This document shows positions 22,969 through 36,300 of a stretch of 64,000 nucleotides of DNA, piece after piece. The stretch is taken from positions 67,895,370 to 67,959,369 of the forward strand of contig CM043952.1 of NCBI GenBank assembly GCA_014529385.2, in the 5' to 3' direction. The stretch is from Adiantum capillus-veneris (lineage: Eukaryota; Streptophyta; Polypodiopsida; Polypodiales; Pteridaceae). The notes under the pieces were generated by a model. That model was not told the origin of the DNA. It was given only the letters and a program-made list of their open reading frames with translations, and did not search any database. Made by a program: the position numbers and the translations under genes. Every line of letters begins with the position of its first letter. Within the stretch, counting starts at the first letter, position 1.

Positions 22969-23954
22969 CATATACAAAAGAGAAGAGCTTACGGAGATGG
23001 TGATGAAGAACTTGCACCACTCCGTATAGCCTTGCAGTAGTTGACACAACAGATGGCACTGAACACTGAGGTGTCTATGCCAATTTATAGTTTTTCCAAC
23101 TGCCCGGAGTGTGCCCCAAGCTACGAGTAGCGCTAGTTTCACAACTAGGAATAGCTCCATGCTTTTTGGGACTTTCCTAAAAATATGCCTTTGCTTTTGG
23201 TGGTCAATTCTCCCACTTACCATTCAATTTTAACAGTAAAATTGACCAATTGAACAGTATCCGACCAAGTAATGGAACCATAGCTAGACTAAGCTGCGTC
23301 GTAATGTCGCGACATAATTATGAATTTCTCGTGCTGCCCCGACGTATTTACGGTACCGCTTTTTTAAAAAATAATTCCCGTAAAATTCCCGTTCGGTCTT
23401 GTTTTTGCTCCGGGTGATGATTTTTAAATCCGACGGAGACTAAAATTAATATTTTTACGTTTAGGTTATCCTAAAAAGCACATTATCAAAAACATTGAAA
23501 AACACAAAAATCTAAAAATAATGTATAAAGCAAAAAAAATATTTTTTTTTAAAAATGAACCATGGGTTCCCCTTGTCCAGCAATGGAATAAGAAAGCGGA
23601 CTCGCTTTTGACAAAAAAGCACTAAAAATCATCAAAACAAAAAATAGTGTGAAAAGCACTAAAAAAGCAGATTTTTACAAAATTGAACCATAGCTTCTCT
23701 GGAACAAGTAGATTAAGGATCCGACCTTGCTTTTTGCAAAAAAGCACCTAAAAGCATGAAAAAGCTAAAAATAGTAGATTTTTTCAAAACTGAATCAAAC
23801 GTCCATCTAACCTACTAGAACATGGAAATGGCCTTGCTTTTTACTTTAGAGCCTTCCAATATTGTGCATCTTAAGTAAAAATTTGACAAAATAAATATTG
23901 AAAGATATTTTTCTAATTTTTAAAAGAGACCCAAAAATTGGGGATCTTATAGTA

Positions 23955-24676
23955 GATTTGGACTTGAGGATTGCAAACCTATTGCCACTCCCATGGAAAC
24001 AAGTTTGAAGTTGAGTCTTCATGATGTTGGTGATCTTGCTGATGTCACTCGCTGTTGGTTGCCTCATTTATGTATGCAACATGAGGCTGGATATTCAGTT
24101 TGCAGTCTCACAGGTTAGCAGATTCATGCATAGACCAACGTCTAAGCATTGATAGTCTATCAAGAGGATTTTTTGCGACTTGAGTGATCATTGCCACCAG
24201 ACTTACATGCTTTTCCAAACTCATATTGGGTTGGTTGTTTTGACACACGAGTGTCCACAAGTGGCTTTTGTTTCATGCTTGGCAACTCATGCATATCATG
24301 ATTGAGCAATAAGCAACCTATTGTGGCCACTTTCAGTTGTGAGGCTGAGTACATTGCAATCTTCACAAATATGGTCGAGTGTGTATGGCCTAGATGGCTT
24401 ATGGATGATTTGGGTGTTGGATAGGAGACTACCAACACTATTTATACTGACAGTTAGAGCACATTGGCAATTGCAAGGAACCCAATTTTTCATGCTTGCA
24501 TAAAGCACATTGAGGTGCATTACCACCATGTTAGAGAGACACTCTCAGTAGGAGAGATCAACTTGGATTATGATCCAACACAAGACAACCTTGCAGATCT
24601 TTTCACAAAGGCATTGTCTCATGAGAAGTTTGAAGCTTTCCTCAAAGATTTGGGCTTCCTCCCCTTTGTGGATTGA
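23955..24676 (+). pseudogene. Ty1/copia pol fragment (end of RT and RNase H)
   Basis: Starts with the conserved end of copia RT (DCKPIATPMETSLKLSL at about 23968) and finishes with the RNase H tail: NPIFHACIKHIEVHYHHVRE, then DNLADLFTKALSHEKFE, stop at 24674-24676. The middle is broken by stops and frameshifts. It is a different family from copia A. Confidence 0.8.
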
Positions 24677-24756
24677 TCATGTCCTTAGGTAAAACTTCCA
24701 TATACACTAGGTGCCATCTCTCATTCACCGCATAACTCTCAGGGGGATTTATTACC

Positions 24757-24979
24757 ATATACATGTGGTAGTGATGTGTGTGAACACACTTAGGACCATC
24801 AGGACATTTCTTTCCTCACTAGGAGGTTTTTTCCCCCGTGCATTGTATATACACCCATCACTCTAGGGCTATCTGATATTTCCATTGCACACTAAGTAAT
24901 ATACTCTCTGTTGTGTACCTTGAACTTCCTTCATCTTCTCCTAGCTGTGTTTGTTTTCCTACAACCCTAATTCCAACAA
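24757..24979 (+). repeat. Tentative 3' LTR of the preceding copia fragment
   Basis: A purine-rich CAGGGGGA at 24740-24747 is followed by sequence from TGTGGTAGTG to AATTCCAACA, giving TG...CA. There is no second copy in the window to confirm the edges. Confidence 0.3.
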
Positions 24980-25354
24980 TCTCCCTAGGTGGTTGATTTA
25001 GCTAAACTTCCTCAATTGGAGCCAATTTTAGAGTTAGGCTTCCATCATTTAACTCTCTAATGGATTCCCACAAAAAATTTGGCCAATCTTCCCCCATTAA
25101 GGGAGCTACATCTAAGACCATCCGCAGTGTCTAGAGCTACCAATTCGGTTCCCACTGGTACTGGGGTGGGTCCCAGTCTGGCTTGATCACACTGGTACTG
25201 GTCTTGGTACCCGTCTGACTTGGTCCACTGGCACTGGTTCTGAAACTGGAACTGGCTACACATGAAAAAGCCCAAAAATATCTGATTCTGGTATCTCTTG
25301 ATCTTCAGCTTCCAGCTCCCTAGTATCCTATTCCTGGCTAGGCTCTCTAGCTTA

Positions 25355-28300
25355 ATAGTAGAGCTTGATCTTCACGCCATTATACACCCTTGGCAGCAGT
25401 AATCCAGATAAGTCTTTCAATCTTACCGCACCATTTGAGAAAACCCAGTCCACTTCAAATGGTCCTGCCCAGGCAATCTTTAGATTTGGCTTCTTAGGAC
25501 CCAATCTGGACTGATAGAGGAGCACCAAATCCCCTTTCTGAAACTCTCGGACCTTAATTCTGCGATCATGTCAGCGCTTCCTTTGTTGCTGAACAATATC
25601 TTGTTCCAGCATAGCCCGTTTCCTGAGTTCATCTAATTGGGTAAGCTCATCCAAGCGCTTTTTCAGATTGTGGTTGAAGTCTAACCCATATTCCACAGCC
25701 ATTCTGAGACTTGGGATAACAAACTCCATAGGAACAATAGTTTCAATGCCATACACCATTCTGAATGGTGTCAATCCAATAGTGACCTTGTAAGTTGTCC
25801 TATACGCCCATAAAGTAGTGTGGAGCTTCAAATCCCAATGGTCTGGCTTCTTCTGCACAACCTTAGTGAGAATAGTCTTAATTGTCTTGTTACTACTTTC
25901 AGCCTGTCCATTGCATCTGGGATAATAAGGGGTAGATTTCCAATGCTTGACTGAAAGCATATCCAGTAGAATCTCCATGGTGTCATTGATAAAATGTGTC
26001 CCTTGGTCCGACACAATCTCCACAGGACATCCATATCGACAGAAAATATTCTCAAATAGAAATCTTGCAATTGACTTGGCTGTGTTGTCAGGAAGAGCCT
26101 TAGCTTTGACCCACTTAGTGACATAGCAAGTAGCCATCACTATATACTTGTTCTTTCTGGGGGTAACCTTCTTAAAAGGTCCCATAAAATCTAAGCCCCA
26201 TTTCATGAAAACACCCAATGGTTGTAATGGCGTTAAAGGAATCATGTCTGCAGCTGTAGGTCTACCCATTGTTTGGCATATGTCACAAGTTTTGCAAAAA
26301 CTTCTAACATCAGCTATCAATGTTTGCCACCATAAACCAGCTTGCAAAATCTTCTTGTAGGTAACTTCATTGGAAAAATGTCCACCAGATTCGCCATTAT
26401 GTGCCTCTGAGATGACTTGCATTCTCCCTTCCATAGGCACACAACGCCGAAGAATACCATCAACACCTAATCAATAGAGTGAACCCCGATGGTGGTAAAA
26501 TTCAAGCTCTTGATGACCAAAGACTTCTTCTGGTTTTGCTTCCAGTCATCTGGGAAAGTACCCTGAGAAAGAAACTGATAAACATCATACCATTCAGGGT
26601 CCACTGATTCTCCTGCTTCAAGTTGAAATAATTCAGCATCCACTGGTTCGTCCCTCAAAGATGCTTCTGAATAACCCTCGGTACTCCTAGATAGAAAATC
26701 AGTGCCACAGTGATTCTTGCCAGGCTTAGGAAAAATCCAAAATTAAAACTCCATGAGGAACATCATCCACTGTATTAGCCTGCCTTGAATAATAACTTTA
26801 TTAATCAGGAACAAAAGAGCCTGATGATCCACATAGAAATGAAATAGTTTGCCTAGCAGGTAATGCCTGAACTTTGTAGCACTGAAAACCATTCCTAGGG
26901 CTTCTCGTTCAGTGGTCGTATAACCTTGTTCAGCCTGACCAACTGACAAAATAAACAGGATAATCAATCCTTCCATCTGGCTGAGCCAATATCGCCCCCA
27001 TTGCCAGTCCCGAAGCGTCCACATATACATGGAAGATAACATCCCAGTTTGGTTGACTGAGGACTAGTTTACTGATAATATCCTTTTTCAAGTTCTGAAA
27101 TATTTCCTCACACTCAGCACTCCAATTGAACTTACTGGTCTTCTTTGTGAGCTCATATAACGGTACTGCTTGAGAGGCAAACTTATGCACAAACCTTCTG
27201 TAGAAGTTAATATAACCCAAGAAAGAGCTTAACTCAGATGCATTTTTGGGTGCTTTGGCTTGCTAAACACATTGGATTTTATCGTTGGCCATTTCTATTC
27301 CATTGCGGGATACTACATGTCCCAGTAGATGTCCCTTCCAGACTAGGAAAACGGATTTAAATGGATTCAGACAAATCCGCTTCTCCTAACAGCGTTTGAA
27401 AACCATTTCCAGGAATAGTAGGTGTTGTTTCTTATCTGAATATATAGTAAAATCATCCATGAAGATGGTGAAGAACCGATGAATAAACTCATTGAATATT
27501 TCCATCATACACCATTGAAAAGTAGCTGGTGCATTACATAGGCCGAAGGGCATCACCAGATACATGAAAGCTCCCCACTCTGTGATGAAAGTGGTCTTCG
27601 CTCTATCCCCAAGACCGATATGTAAGTGGTTATAGCCAATGTAACCGTCCATAAAACTATACATTTTGTATCCTGCAATCTCATCAAGCAACATGTCAGT
27701 AAAAGGCAATGGAAATGGATCTTTGATAGTTTGGACGTTGAGTTTCCTATAGTCAACACAGACTCTCAATTTCCCATTCTTCTTGGGAACTACTACTATG
27801 GGAAATAGCCAATCGCTACTGGCCACTTCTGTGATGAACCCAGCCTTGAGAAGATTGTCAATCTCCTCCTTGACCTTCTAGCGTAGTTGGAGTTCATTCG
27901 GTATCTTTGCAGTCTTACTGGCCGAGCATCTGGCTTCAACGGTATCCTGTGTTGGCATACTTCGGGATCCACCCCTTTCAGGTCTGTGTGTTCCAAGGAA
28001 AATATGTCTTTGTAGTTCTGGAACATCCTGCGTGCCTTTTCCTTCATTGTAGGATTGAGGTGCTTATTAACCTTGATCATCCTAGGACTATCCTCAGAGC
28101 CTAGGTTCCATTCTTTAACTTCTTGGTGGTCTGGAAGCAACCAATTAGGCCACCTCCTTTTCTCTTGGTCGATTCCTCAGCATAATTCCAAGATGGCCCG
28201 TTAAGTTCTGAATCAACATTATGATTCACTGTGTGCTCTCTAGAATACACTGGCTTCTCTGCCATGCCAGTTTCAGCTGATTCCTCCAACCTCCCAGTTA

Positions 28301-28926
28301 ATTGAACTGATCTTTCTCCTGTATTGATTTCAGTGAGCTGGTCCGGGAATTGCTTTTTTTGCTTGTCGGCTTGCTCTTTGTTCAGTAAAACTGCATTGAG
28401 GTTAATTTCTTCTAGAGGGAATATGTTCAGAGCTGCTAACATTCGTTCAATCTTCTTTGCCTTGTACTTCTAGCATAATTCCTTAGGCCTCAGCTCTTTT
28501 CTCCAGCGCCTAGTATTACTCGTTTGGATCTGAATTCTGTCTGCTGGCCCCTTGTATGGTTAGGGTTTGATTTGCATAGTCGTGAACAACATGGGCTGTT
28601 CTCAACCATGGGTGCCCCAACATCATTCCATGTGCCCCTTGCACATCCAGAACTAGGAAGCTGGTTTTGAACTTCTCCTTGCCGACTCGTATCGGCGGCA
28701 GATTTTCAATCATGCTAGTAGCTTGTACTACTCTGTGATCTGCCATTCTCACTTTAAATGGTGCTGGATTTAGATTTGTGATGCCCATCCTCTGCTGGAG
28801 ATGTACTCCCATTATATTGACTCCTGCTCCTCCATCCAAGATAACACTTGAAAGTGGTTCCCCTTGCTTCCGAACCTTGTAATCCACCTGAATGAGTGGT
28901 ACTTTATCATCTGAGACAGCCGTCAA
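25355..28926 (-). pseudogene. Gypsy C pol: protease, RT, RNase H, integrase
   Basis: Protease at 28926-28516 with VILDGGAGVNIM and MMLGHPWLRTA. RT at about 28140-27386: FPIVVVPKKNGKLRVCVDYR, LVMPFGLCNAPATFQ and FMDDFTIYS for the YMDD box. RNase H at 27220-26743 with HVYVDASGLAMGAILAQ and TTEREALGMVFSATKF. Integrase at 26440-25571 with the H-H-C-C finger (CKTCDICQ), Asp in WGLDFMGPF, Asp in VSDQGTHF and Glu in GQAESSNKT. A C-terminal region (KVREFQKGDLVLLYQSRLG) continues past a TGA near 25568 to about 25355. Frameshifts between the blocks make it non-functional. The integrase does not retain an obvious chromodomain. Confidence 0.88.
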
Positions 28927-31005
28927 ATCAACTGTTCTAGCCTCCGCTTCAGCTTTCCTTCATTGTCTGATGAATTTTGCCACTTCAGACAAAGTTCTTT
29001 TGATATCTTCCAGCTCCACAGTGAGTTTCTGAATTCTTTCACAGATCTTAACATGGATTTCTTCTTTCTCCTGATCAGACTGGTTGTCGGAGCTCGAAGA
29101 ATTGGTCGTATCTTCACAATGCCATTTCTCCCTTGTAGTTCTTCCAGTTCTTCTATCAACTCCCAATTCTCCAATCATCCCTTGTACCGCAGCTAGCATG
29201 GTCTCAGGTATGCCAGGGTTTGACTGATCTTTCTCAGTAGATTGGGCTGGTATCCTCTAAATGACTCGTGGTTCAGAACTTTCTGGCTGCTCTGGCAGCT
29301 TCTTGGCTAAATCCTCCGTGATTTTTGCTGCTATTTCTCTCTGCTCTTGCCATTCATCTACCACCTTCTCTTTACCCTTGGCCTTCCATACCTCTCTCTG
29401 TTGAGCCTATTTGCTACTTTCTTTAGTGACTGGTTTTTCTGGAGTATCTAGAATTTCTTCAATTACTACTCCTTTGCTCCATGTTACTGCCCGTACTAGA
29501 ACTGGCTCTGGTGCCTTTGCCTCAGTAGCAAAATAGGTGCAGGTGTGTCTGGACATTGAGCCGTGAAATGCCCAATTTTTCCACAAGTATAGAAATTCAA
29601 ACTCCAGATATGGAAGTTACCACACCCTCTGCCTCGGCTAGTACCCGCTTGGTATCTGCCTCGGCCTAGACCAGTCCCACTGGTACCCAGTTTCTCCTCC
29701 TGAGAGGCTTTGGAGGTTTCCACTCTTACTGGTTCGGTATATGCCACTATTGACAAGTCTTTGCCCTTCTTGAAATGATGAATCCTAATGCCACAATTAT
29801 TCCATAAATGGCCAAAGGCCTTACAATAAGTACACTTGGGCACTCATTAGAAACATGGTCCTTGAATTTGCATTTTGAACACCAAGTTTCCATTTTCCTC
29901 ACTAGTTTTCTGGTATGACTAATCTCAGCAATCTGCCTAGCCATCTCTTCAATCTTCTTAGTCCAAGACCCCCTTTTTAACTTATCCTTGGACCACTCAT
30001 TGGAGCTACTTTCAGAACTGCTGGAAACTTCGTTGGAATCAGAGTTCTCAGTAGAAGAATTACTGCTACTGGATCTTCTCTTCTTATGGCTCTTTTCCTT
30101 CTTAGCCTGTTGTTCCAGCTTCAGTGCTTGCTATACTAGATCATTGAATTTCTTCGTTGGTGCTGGTACCTCCTGCTCTCTAAGCTTCTTGCTTTGAAAG
30201 CCATTCAAGAACCATGCACGCAATCGCTTTTCTGAAGACGGTTCCTGCCTTGTCAGCTCCTTGATTTTCTCCACATAGCTTCGGACTGATAAATTCCTCT
30301 GCTTGATCTTATCCAATTCACAAAGAATATCTTCATCACCTCTGTTGTCAGAATACTCCAGTCTGAAGGCTTTAAGTAGTTTATTATAGGATATAAGCTG
30401 ACAAGCGGAGTAATGGTAGTACTACTTTCTCGCTGCCTCCTTCAAGGTTTGCGAAAAGTATTCATCCCATTCATCCTCATCAATATTCTTCCGCTCTACA
30501 TACTGCTCAAAAGCCTGGATGTGAACATCCAGATCATCCTTCTTGCCCCCTTTGAATACTGGAAAGGAGATTTTCAGTGAGGATGTGTAATCATTCCGAT
30601 TACCGCTGGTCCTGTCGCTTCTCTTCTTAGAGTCTGAACGGCGCTTTGGAGTCTTCTTATAGTTGTCAATATCTACATCCCAATCAATATCTGTTTCTAT
30701 CTCTGTGTCAATGTCCTCTCTGGCCTGTTTACTGGAAGTGTGGTGACTGCCTTTACTGCCTTTGGTACCCTCATACCCCTGCCTGGACCGAGAACTTTTG
30801 GCCTTACATGCTTCCCTTTCTTCCCGTCTGCATCTAGAGTGACTGGAAGCTCTGAGTCCTGCATCTCATCAGCCTAACTGTGCTCCTCATGGGCCTCAGT
30901 GTTAGTCACCCTCTCATGCTTAGGGTTAGATTCTCTTCTCGACTCCTCAGGAATAGGATCAACACGGATGGTTGGTTTCCGCCCACGACTGGTTTTGGGT
31001 GCCAT
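28927..31005 (-). pseudogene. Gypsy C gag with zinc knuckles
   Basis: Starts MAPKTSRGRKPTIRVDPIPE at 31005 and is broken by several stops and frameshifts. Coiled charged stretches occur at 30316-30131. Zinc knuckles are CTYCKAFGHLWNNC and WCSKCKFKDHVSNEC, both C-x2-C-x4-H-x4-C; a further one reads FYTCGKIGHFTAQC and has lost its first Cys. Gag forms the retroelement particle and binds its RNA. Confidence 0.75.
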
Positions 31006-31069
31006 TGCTATAGGTGAGAACTTCCAACTGGGAGAAGAGTGTTCCAGTCTCAACGAGCTTCAGCTATAG

Positions 31070-31084
31070 CCACCGTGATCGCCA
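31070..31084 (-). other. Primer binding site of gypsy C
   Basis: On the minus strand TGGCGATCACGGTGG lies three bases after the 5' LTR end. The tRNA was not identified. Confidence 0.6.
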
Positions 31085-31087
31085 AAA

Positions 31088-31498
31088 TGGAATTGGAGCT
31101 GATCTCTTAAGATAGCTAATTCCAGTGTTAGAAGCTTGTATCAACTACTGATGTATTAGTTCAGACACTAGACTAGACAAAGGAACAGAAACTGAACTGG
31201 AATACTTCTACTGGAATAAGAACCAGACTAAGTACTGAGAATGATATTGAGATTCAAAGTAACTGCGTACAGAGTAGGTATAACTGGAATATACTGCACT
31301 GTTGTAATTGGAATTACAGATAAAGGATTACAATGAAGATGATGTGGCTTATGAACAAAAAGATGAATAGAGTACAGCCGACAACAACTGGCAATGATTG
31401 CCAACCCGATTACAATGTAATGGGCCCTATTTATATGCCTTGGGTTTACCATGGTAATTATTGTAGTAATTACTGACTGATTCACTGCCCGTCTCACA
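31088..31498 (-). repeat. 5' LTR of gypsy C
   Basis: On the minus strand it starts TGTGAGACGGG and ends CCAATTCCA, TG...CA, about 411 bp, directly followed by the primer site. No partner LTR was found. Confidence 0.6.
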
Positions 31499-31815
31499 GG
31501 AGCTGGTTCTCACATAGTGAAACTGTCTCAGCCATCTACAACTAGACAAAGGTGAATCCAATTTACTGTGATGTAAAGTATGCACCAGCCATTTTGCGAT
31601 ACCTCTTGCCTGCTCATTCTTAGCCCTTTCGTCATCAAGTACTTCATGTACATCTACACCAGTAATAGGTTGATCTGTAACATTTTCAAAACCCCCATAG
31701 GCTATATATTTGCCTCATTGGAATGATTGGAACTTCTATCACTAAAAAGAGGCAACAAAGTGTCATAGATGTTATGTGAGCTTACATTACTGTCTCTAGT
31801 ACATGACAGCAAGGG

Positions 31816-32513
31816 CTAAATAGAATCTTGTGAGACCAAGATACGCTTTGTTTGCGGATGATACAACCTGTAACCTTCGCTTTCAGCGCTATAATCAACA
31901 AAAATACATTTGATAGCCTTATTATCCAATTTCCTACGTTGCGTTTGTTGCATCAAAGCATATGCCAAATAGCCAAAAACACGCATGTGCTCAATAGAAG
32001 ACTTTCTATCATGCCACGCTTCATATGAAGTCATAGACTGCAAATCTTTTGTAGGGAACATGTTAAGTACATAAGTGGCACATGTGATAGCCTCAATCCA
32101 AAGTAAATGCAACAAAGCTTGACTTTTGACCATACATTGCACCATTTTCATAAGTGATATGTTTTTCCTCTCAGCAACACCATTTGGTTGATGCATATAC
32201 GGCCATGTACATTGGTGTTTTATCCCATGACTAACCAAAAATGCAATAAATTCATGAGACGTATATTGCCCCCCTCGATCGGAATGGAGGGTGCCCATAG
32301 TATATTTTTCGAGACATTTTCAGCCATAGCCTAAAATTTCTTGAAGCACAAAAACACTTTGGACTTCGCCTTAAGTGGATACACACATGCATGCCTGGAG
32401 TAATCATCCATGAAAGTAACAAATTAAAGGTAATTTCCCAAGAACGGAGTTTGCATGGGCCCACAAACATCACTATGCATAAGCTGAAACCTGCATGTGG
32501 CCCTAACTGAACC
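31816..32513 (-). pseudogene. Copia B integrase, 3' part
   Basis: Contains the second Asp (TLHSDRGGQYTSHEF) and the Glu (QPNGVAERKN) of the copia integrase, then ATYVLNMFPTKDL, MRVFGYLAYA and KCIFVDYSAESEGYRLYHP. A frameshift or stop near 32252-32300 separates the first Asp region. The frame continues across the inserted element at 40569. Confidence 0.85.
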
Positions 32514-33394
32514 TGTTGGGGGTACCATCGTAGCATAGCTCCAATGACCAACAAAAATATCAATCCAGACAGATGAGCTACCCATCTAGGGAATGGAAAC
32601 ACTCACACAATTAGTGAGCTAATCATGGCAACCTGAACGGTGAATCTATGAGGTGAGCGTCTTGGCCTATGGAGGAGCTAAGCCACAATCTCCACATCCA
32701 CTTCCCTTCACCTTGAATCAACCCAATCACACACACTAACGATTGCAAGACGCACACAACACTAATCCTAACATACAACACACTAATCACAAGCACGCAC
32801 ACATAGATCTATCGAGCACCACACTCCAATCAAACCTACATGCACACAAAGCAAAAGAGGGCAATCACACAAGATTAGAGAGGGATTAACCACTAATTAG
32901 TTGCGATCTAGCTAATCAAAGCATCATTAGCAATCATAAGAAGTATGAGAGAGGCATGGTGAGAGATAATTAATCATTGATTAGTGTTAATCAAGTCACA
33001 TGAGGAAGGAGAAGCTCAAGGACTTCATAGCCACACACATTATGAGCTCTCACTAAAGAGTGGTCTCAACAAATGAGCTTGAGACTCCTAATTTCTTTTA
33101 CACACTGCCTTATATACCTAGTGTAAAATATGCAATGTCCGGGTGCCCAAGACCTTTAGGGCTTTACAATTTACTGAATTTTCTACATCGTGGAGCTCCC
33201 ATTGAGCCCATAACAGAATAAATATATTACAATGGCTTGAAATAAATTGGGAATTTACAATACATGACCATTTTGGAAAAATGTGAAAAATGTGTAACTC
33301 CAATCTTTACTGCTTCTTCATGTTGATCTTTGATGTGCATCCATAAGGCTCGATCTTTAGCAGCTTTTGTTAATTGACATTGATTCAGTTAACA
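32514..33394 (-). repeat. 3' LTR of element G
   Basis: On the minus strand starts TGTTAACTGAATC and ends GGTACCCCCAACA. It is preceded on that strand by the purine-rich AAAAGGAGGGAA (33407-33395). Confidence 0.85.
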
Positions 33395-33407
33395 TTCCCT
33401 CCTTTTG
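33395..33407 (-). other. Polypurine tract of element G
   Basis: AAAAGGAGGGAA on the minus strand, adjacent to the 3' LTR. Confidence 0.7.
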
Positions 33408-36300
33408 ATTTTAGTGCCCGTCCTTGGGCACTGTTCAAAAGTGTCCGTGGATGCTGTGGAAGGTTTTTGATTGGTTGTTGATGGTCTGATCGTCTTCATT
33501 TGTCGTTGAATTTGTTGATGAGGTTCAATTTGTTGCAACATCTTCATTGGTCTGAATATGTCTGATGTGAGAGATAATGTTGCATTTGTCCATTGTAATA
33601 GCATAATGGTGAGCCTGCTGTTTATTTATGAAAAATATGTACAAGGGAAGGAAAATGATGAGGTTCTAAATTAGGATCTAATAGCTGGATGACCAAAGGG
33701 AAAAAACCCAGTGGAAAAAAAGTGCCTTTGGGATACGCGCATTATTGGAGTACTTATTATCATGGAAAATATTAATAAATTACTCAAGGGATTATTTGCT
33801 GATAGATATGAAATTGATAAGGCAACAATTATGAGAGGGTGGCATAATGGAAGATTGGTTTGTCAGTTGTACTCCACTCAAGGTGCATAGGTGGAAGCAA
33901 AAAACAATGTCTAATGCATATGTCCAATGATGGGACATCCTAATGCATACATAGAAATCCATGGGAAGCAATATGCTCTACAAGAAATATTTTGAGGGGT
34001 TCTTTAGAAAGATGGTGTAACTATAAAAGCATATGACATGGCTTTGCAAGCTGGCACCCCTTTAAAAATGGATTTCATTGTTGAGGATATGTGCTCTCAT
34101 CTTATTGTGCATTGTGCATGAGTGTTGGACTCTACGACACTCCACCAATTGTAAGTTAATGGACTTCAAATCTTATGCTCATCTCATCTAGCATGAGCGG
34201 CACTACTTAGATATGTTGAATTCTTCCATCTTGAGCGTAAGCCAAATAAATATGAATCTTAGCACATAGTTTATTACGACTTGAAGCTTTGGGACTAGTG
34301 CCTTACTCAATTTATGGCTCAGCAGCCCGACTCTAACTATGCCAAAGAGTGTTTTTTGCACTCTGGCGACTTGACTTTTTACATTCTTGTGCTTACTACA
34401 AACATTTCTTCAGGTAAAAGTAATCTTGAATCCTCAAAAAGAGGATTAGTGAAGGACCAAGTTGGCATTGAAGGTTTCTTTTGCCATACCTGTTTTATCT
34501 TCTTTGAATTTTCATTCGCTTGTTGTCGGGTTGTCCTTCTTTGACATTGAAGACTCCATTGTTTGTGTGATTCTCCAATTAGGCCTATTGATAGGAGTCT
34601 TTGATGTTGTTGTAGACCTCTGATCATTGTTGGCATTTGGCTTTTGACTAGGAGCATTGGAAGATTTAGGAATCCAGTTCTCTTGATGACCTTTGTATCT
34701 CCTTTGTTGACTTTGCTTTGCTCTAGGTCTTGTTAAGTTCTTGAGATCTTCATGGAGGTCTGGTGTAGTTGCAGTTGGCTTGTGCTTGACTGGTAGCCAA
34801 ATCTTTGTATAACCTGTGTAGAATCCTTGTCCAAGAGGAAGATTCTTTGAGATCCATCTTGTTCCATATCCTCTTGCTTGTTGTGGTAGACTTGAGTAGC
34901 ATCCGGTGTTTCTCTATTGTCTACCTACTGCTTAGGTATCCTATGATATTTTTGAGGTTGATACCTTGTGGGCGTTCTTTTTTGGGAGGGACTTGACATT
35001 ACTTCATATGCTCTAACCTGCGATTTTGGTACCATATCTATCTGTTACCCCTATAGTATTGATGCTCTTTTAAGATCCATTGTGATGCTATCCATCCCAT
35101 GTGTTTGTCTTTTTGTGTTGATTTCTTGTATTTAATCCAAACTGGATCATTGACTTTGACTATACTGCTCGGAACAAACACTTGCTTGACTATCTTTTGC
35201 TTTCTTGAGTACTTTGGTTGAAATATCTTTGCTTTTCTCGGTGTCTCCTTAGAGGTTTCAACTGGGTCAACAATTGACTCAAAGTTTTGAAAGCATGAAT
35301 TTCTTGAAGAAGCTGATCCATGACGGTTCTTCGATGTAGAGGCATGTGATGTCATACCTTCTTTTGCTAGTCGGTGGAGGGTCCATTTTGGATTTACCTT
35401 TATCTGTAATATTTGTCTTTGATTCTTGTGACTTTTGAAACTCTGAATCTATCATTAATGGTATTTGTAATTGTTGCTTGCTACCACTTGGAAAATAAAT
35501 TAATAGCATTATGTCTTCTTTGTATGCTTTGTGCTGGTCTAACCACACTGATGTCGAAGGATGATATCTGCATCATGTATTTTGAAGACTTTACCTAAAA
35601 ATTTACCTGCTCTTCATAATGTTGGATTCTAAGAGTAGCAACCATTTCTTTTTGAATTTTAGCCTTACCCATGATTTCTTTATTATCTTGCTTGCCTTGA
35701 GTAGTCTCTAGAATGCTCTAGATGTTGTTTGCAACCATATTGCACTTTGCTTCCTTATCTAGTAGAGCATTGCATCTGACACTTGCTCCATTTATACTAC
35801 TGAGGACTATAGCTATCTCGTTGTTGTCTCTATTTAAGTTCTTTTTTTTGCTTTTTCCATGGTCTCATCTTGATCTAACTGTGTATCTATGGAGGGTGGC
35901 TTGAGACTCTGTTTTCCAATCTGACTTACATCGACTGATTCAACTGGCAATTTTTGGATTTGTGGACTTCCTATAGCTTCTTGGTTGTTTTCAACCCCAT
36001 TCTTCTTAACTTTTGGCTTGGTTGGCATTCTCTGCTCAATAGCTATCATGGTTGCTCTTTGCTCTGTACTTGCTATTGCTTGATTTGCTTCAGTTATGTT
36101 CGATGGAGATGAACAATCTTTAATAAGATCTGCTTTGATATGAGTCTCCATTTTAACTGTGCTTGAGGACTTTGTGTCGTCATCCCGAGTAACCATTCTT
36201 GGTCTTCTTTCTTGGTTGTCTCTCAAGGTTTCATCTTGTTTGCATTCTGTATCTCTAAAACCTTCTGAGACAGTGGCTTTCCCCATATCATGCCATCATG
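33408..36300 (-). other. Element G interior: no recognised proteins, one hydrophilic open stretch
   Basis: The longest minus-strand open stretch is 36286-35834 (150 codons), hydrophilic and without known domains (DNQERRPRMVTRDDDTKSSS). Further short open pieces occur at 35548-35279, 35355-35038 and 34657-34379. They could be a decayed gag or chance; I see no zinc knuckle, protease or RT motif. Confidence 0.3.

Larger units (their letters stand above)
20232..23954. other. Unassigned non-coding DNA, possibly LTR-derived
   Basis: No coding region recognised across 3.7 kb. It may include a long LTR of the element at 19711-20231. Many CCATAA/ACCATA words, a (GA)n tract and a (TTC)n tract occur; 23340-23950 is A/T-rich with repeated AAAAAGCACTAAAAA-like words. 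Confidence 0.4.
25355..31498 (-). mobile_element. Gypsy C: Ty3/gypsy retrotransposon, minus strand, lacking its 3' LTR
   Basis: Read on the minus strand: 5' LTR 31498-31088, primer binding site 31084-31070, gag, protease, RT, RNase H, integrase. No copy of the LTR is visible left of 25355, so the 3' end is deleted or diverged. Repeated ACTGGTACTGG-like words fill 25130-25270. Confidence 0.85.

Noticed and set aside
20232-23954. A complete long LTR
   Set aside because: Only a plausible left edge and primer site are seen; no second copy or right edge was found.
25130-25270. ACTGGTACTGG repeats as a minisatellite gene
   Set aside because: Irregular low-complexity sequence in the 3' part of gypsy C without a clear repeat unit or coding pattern.
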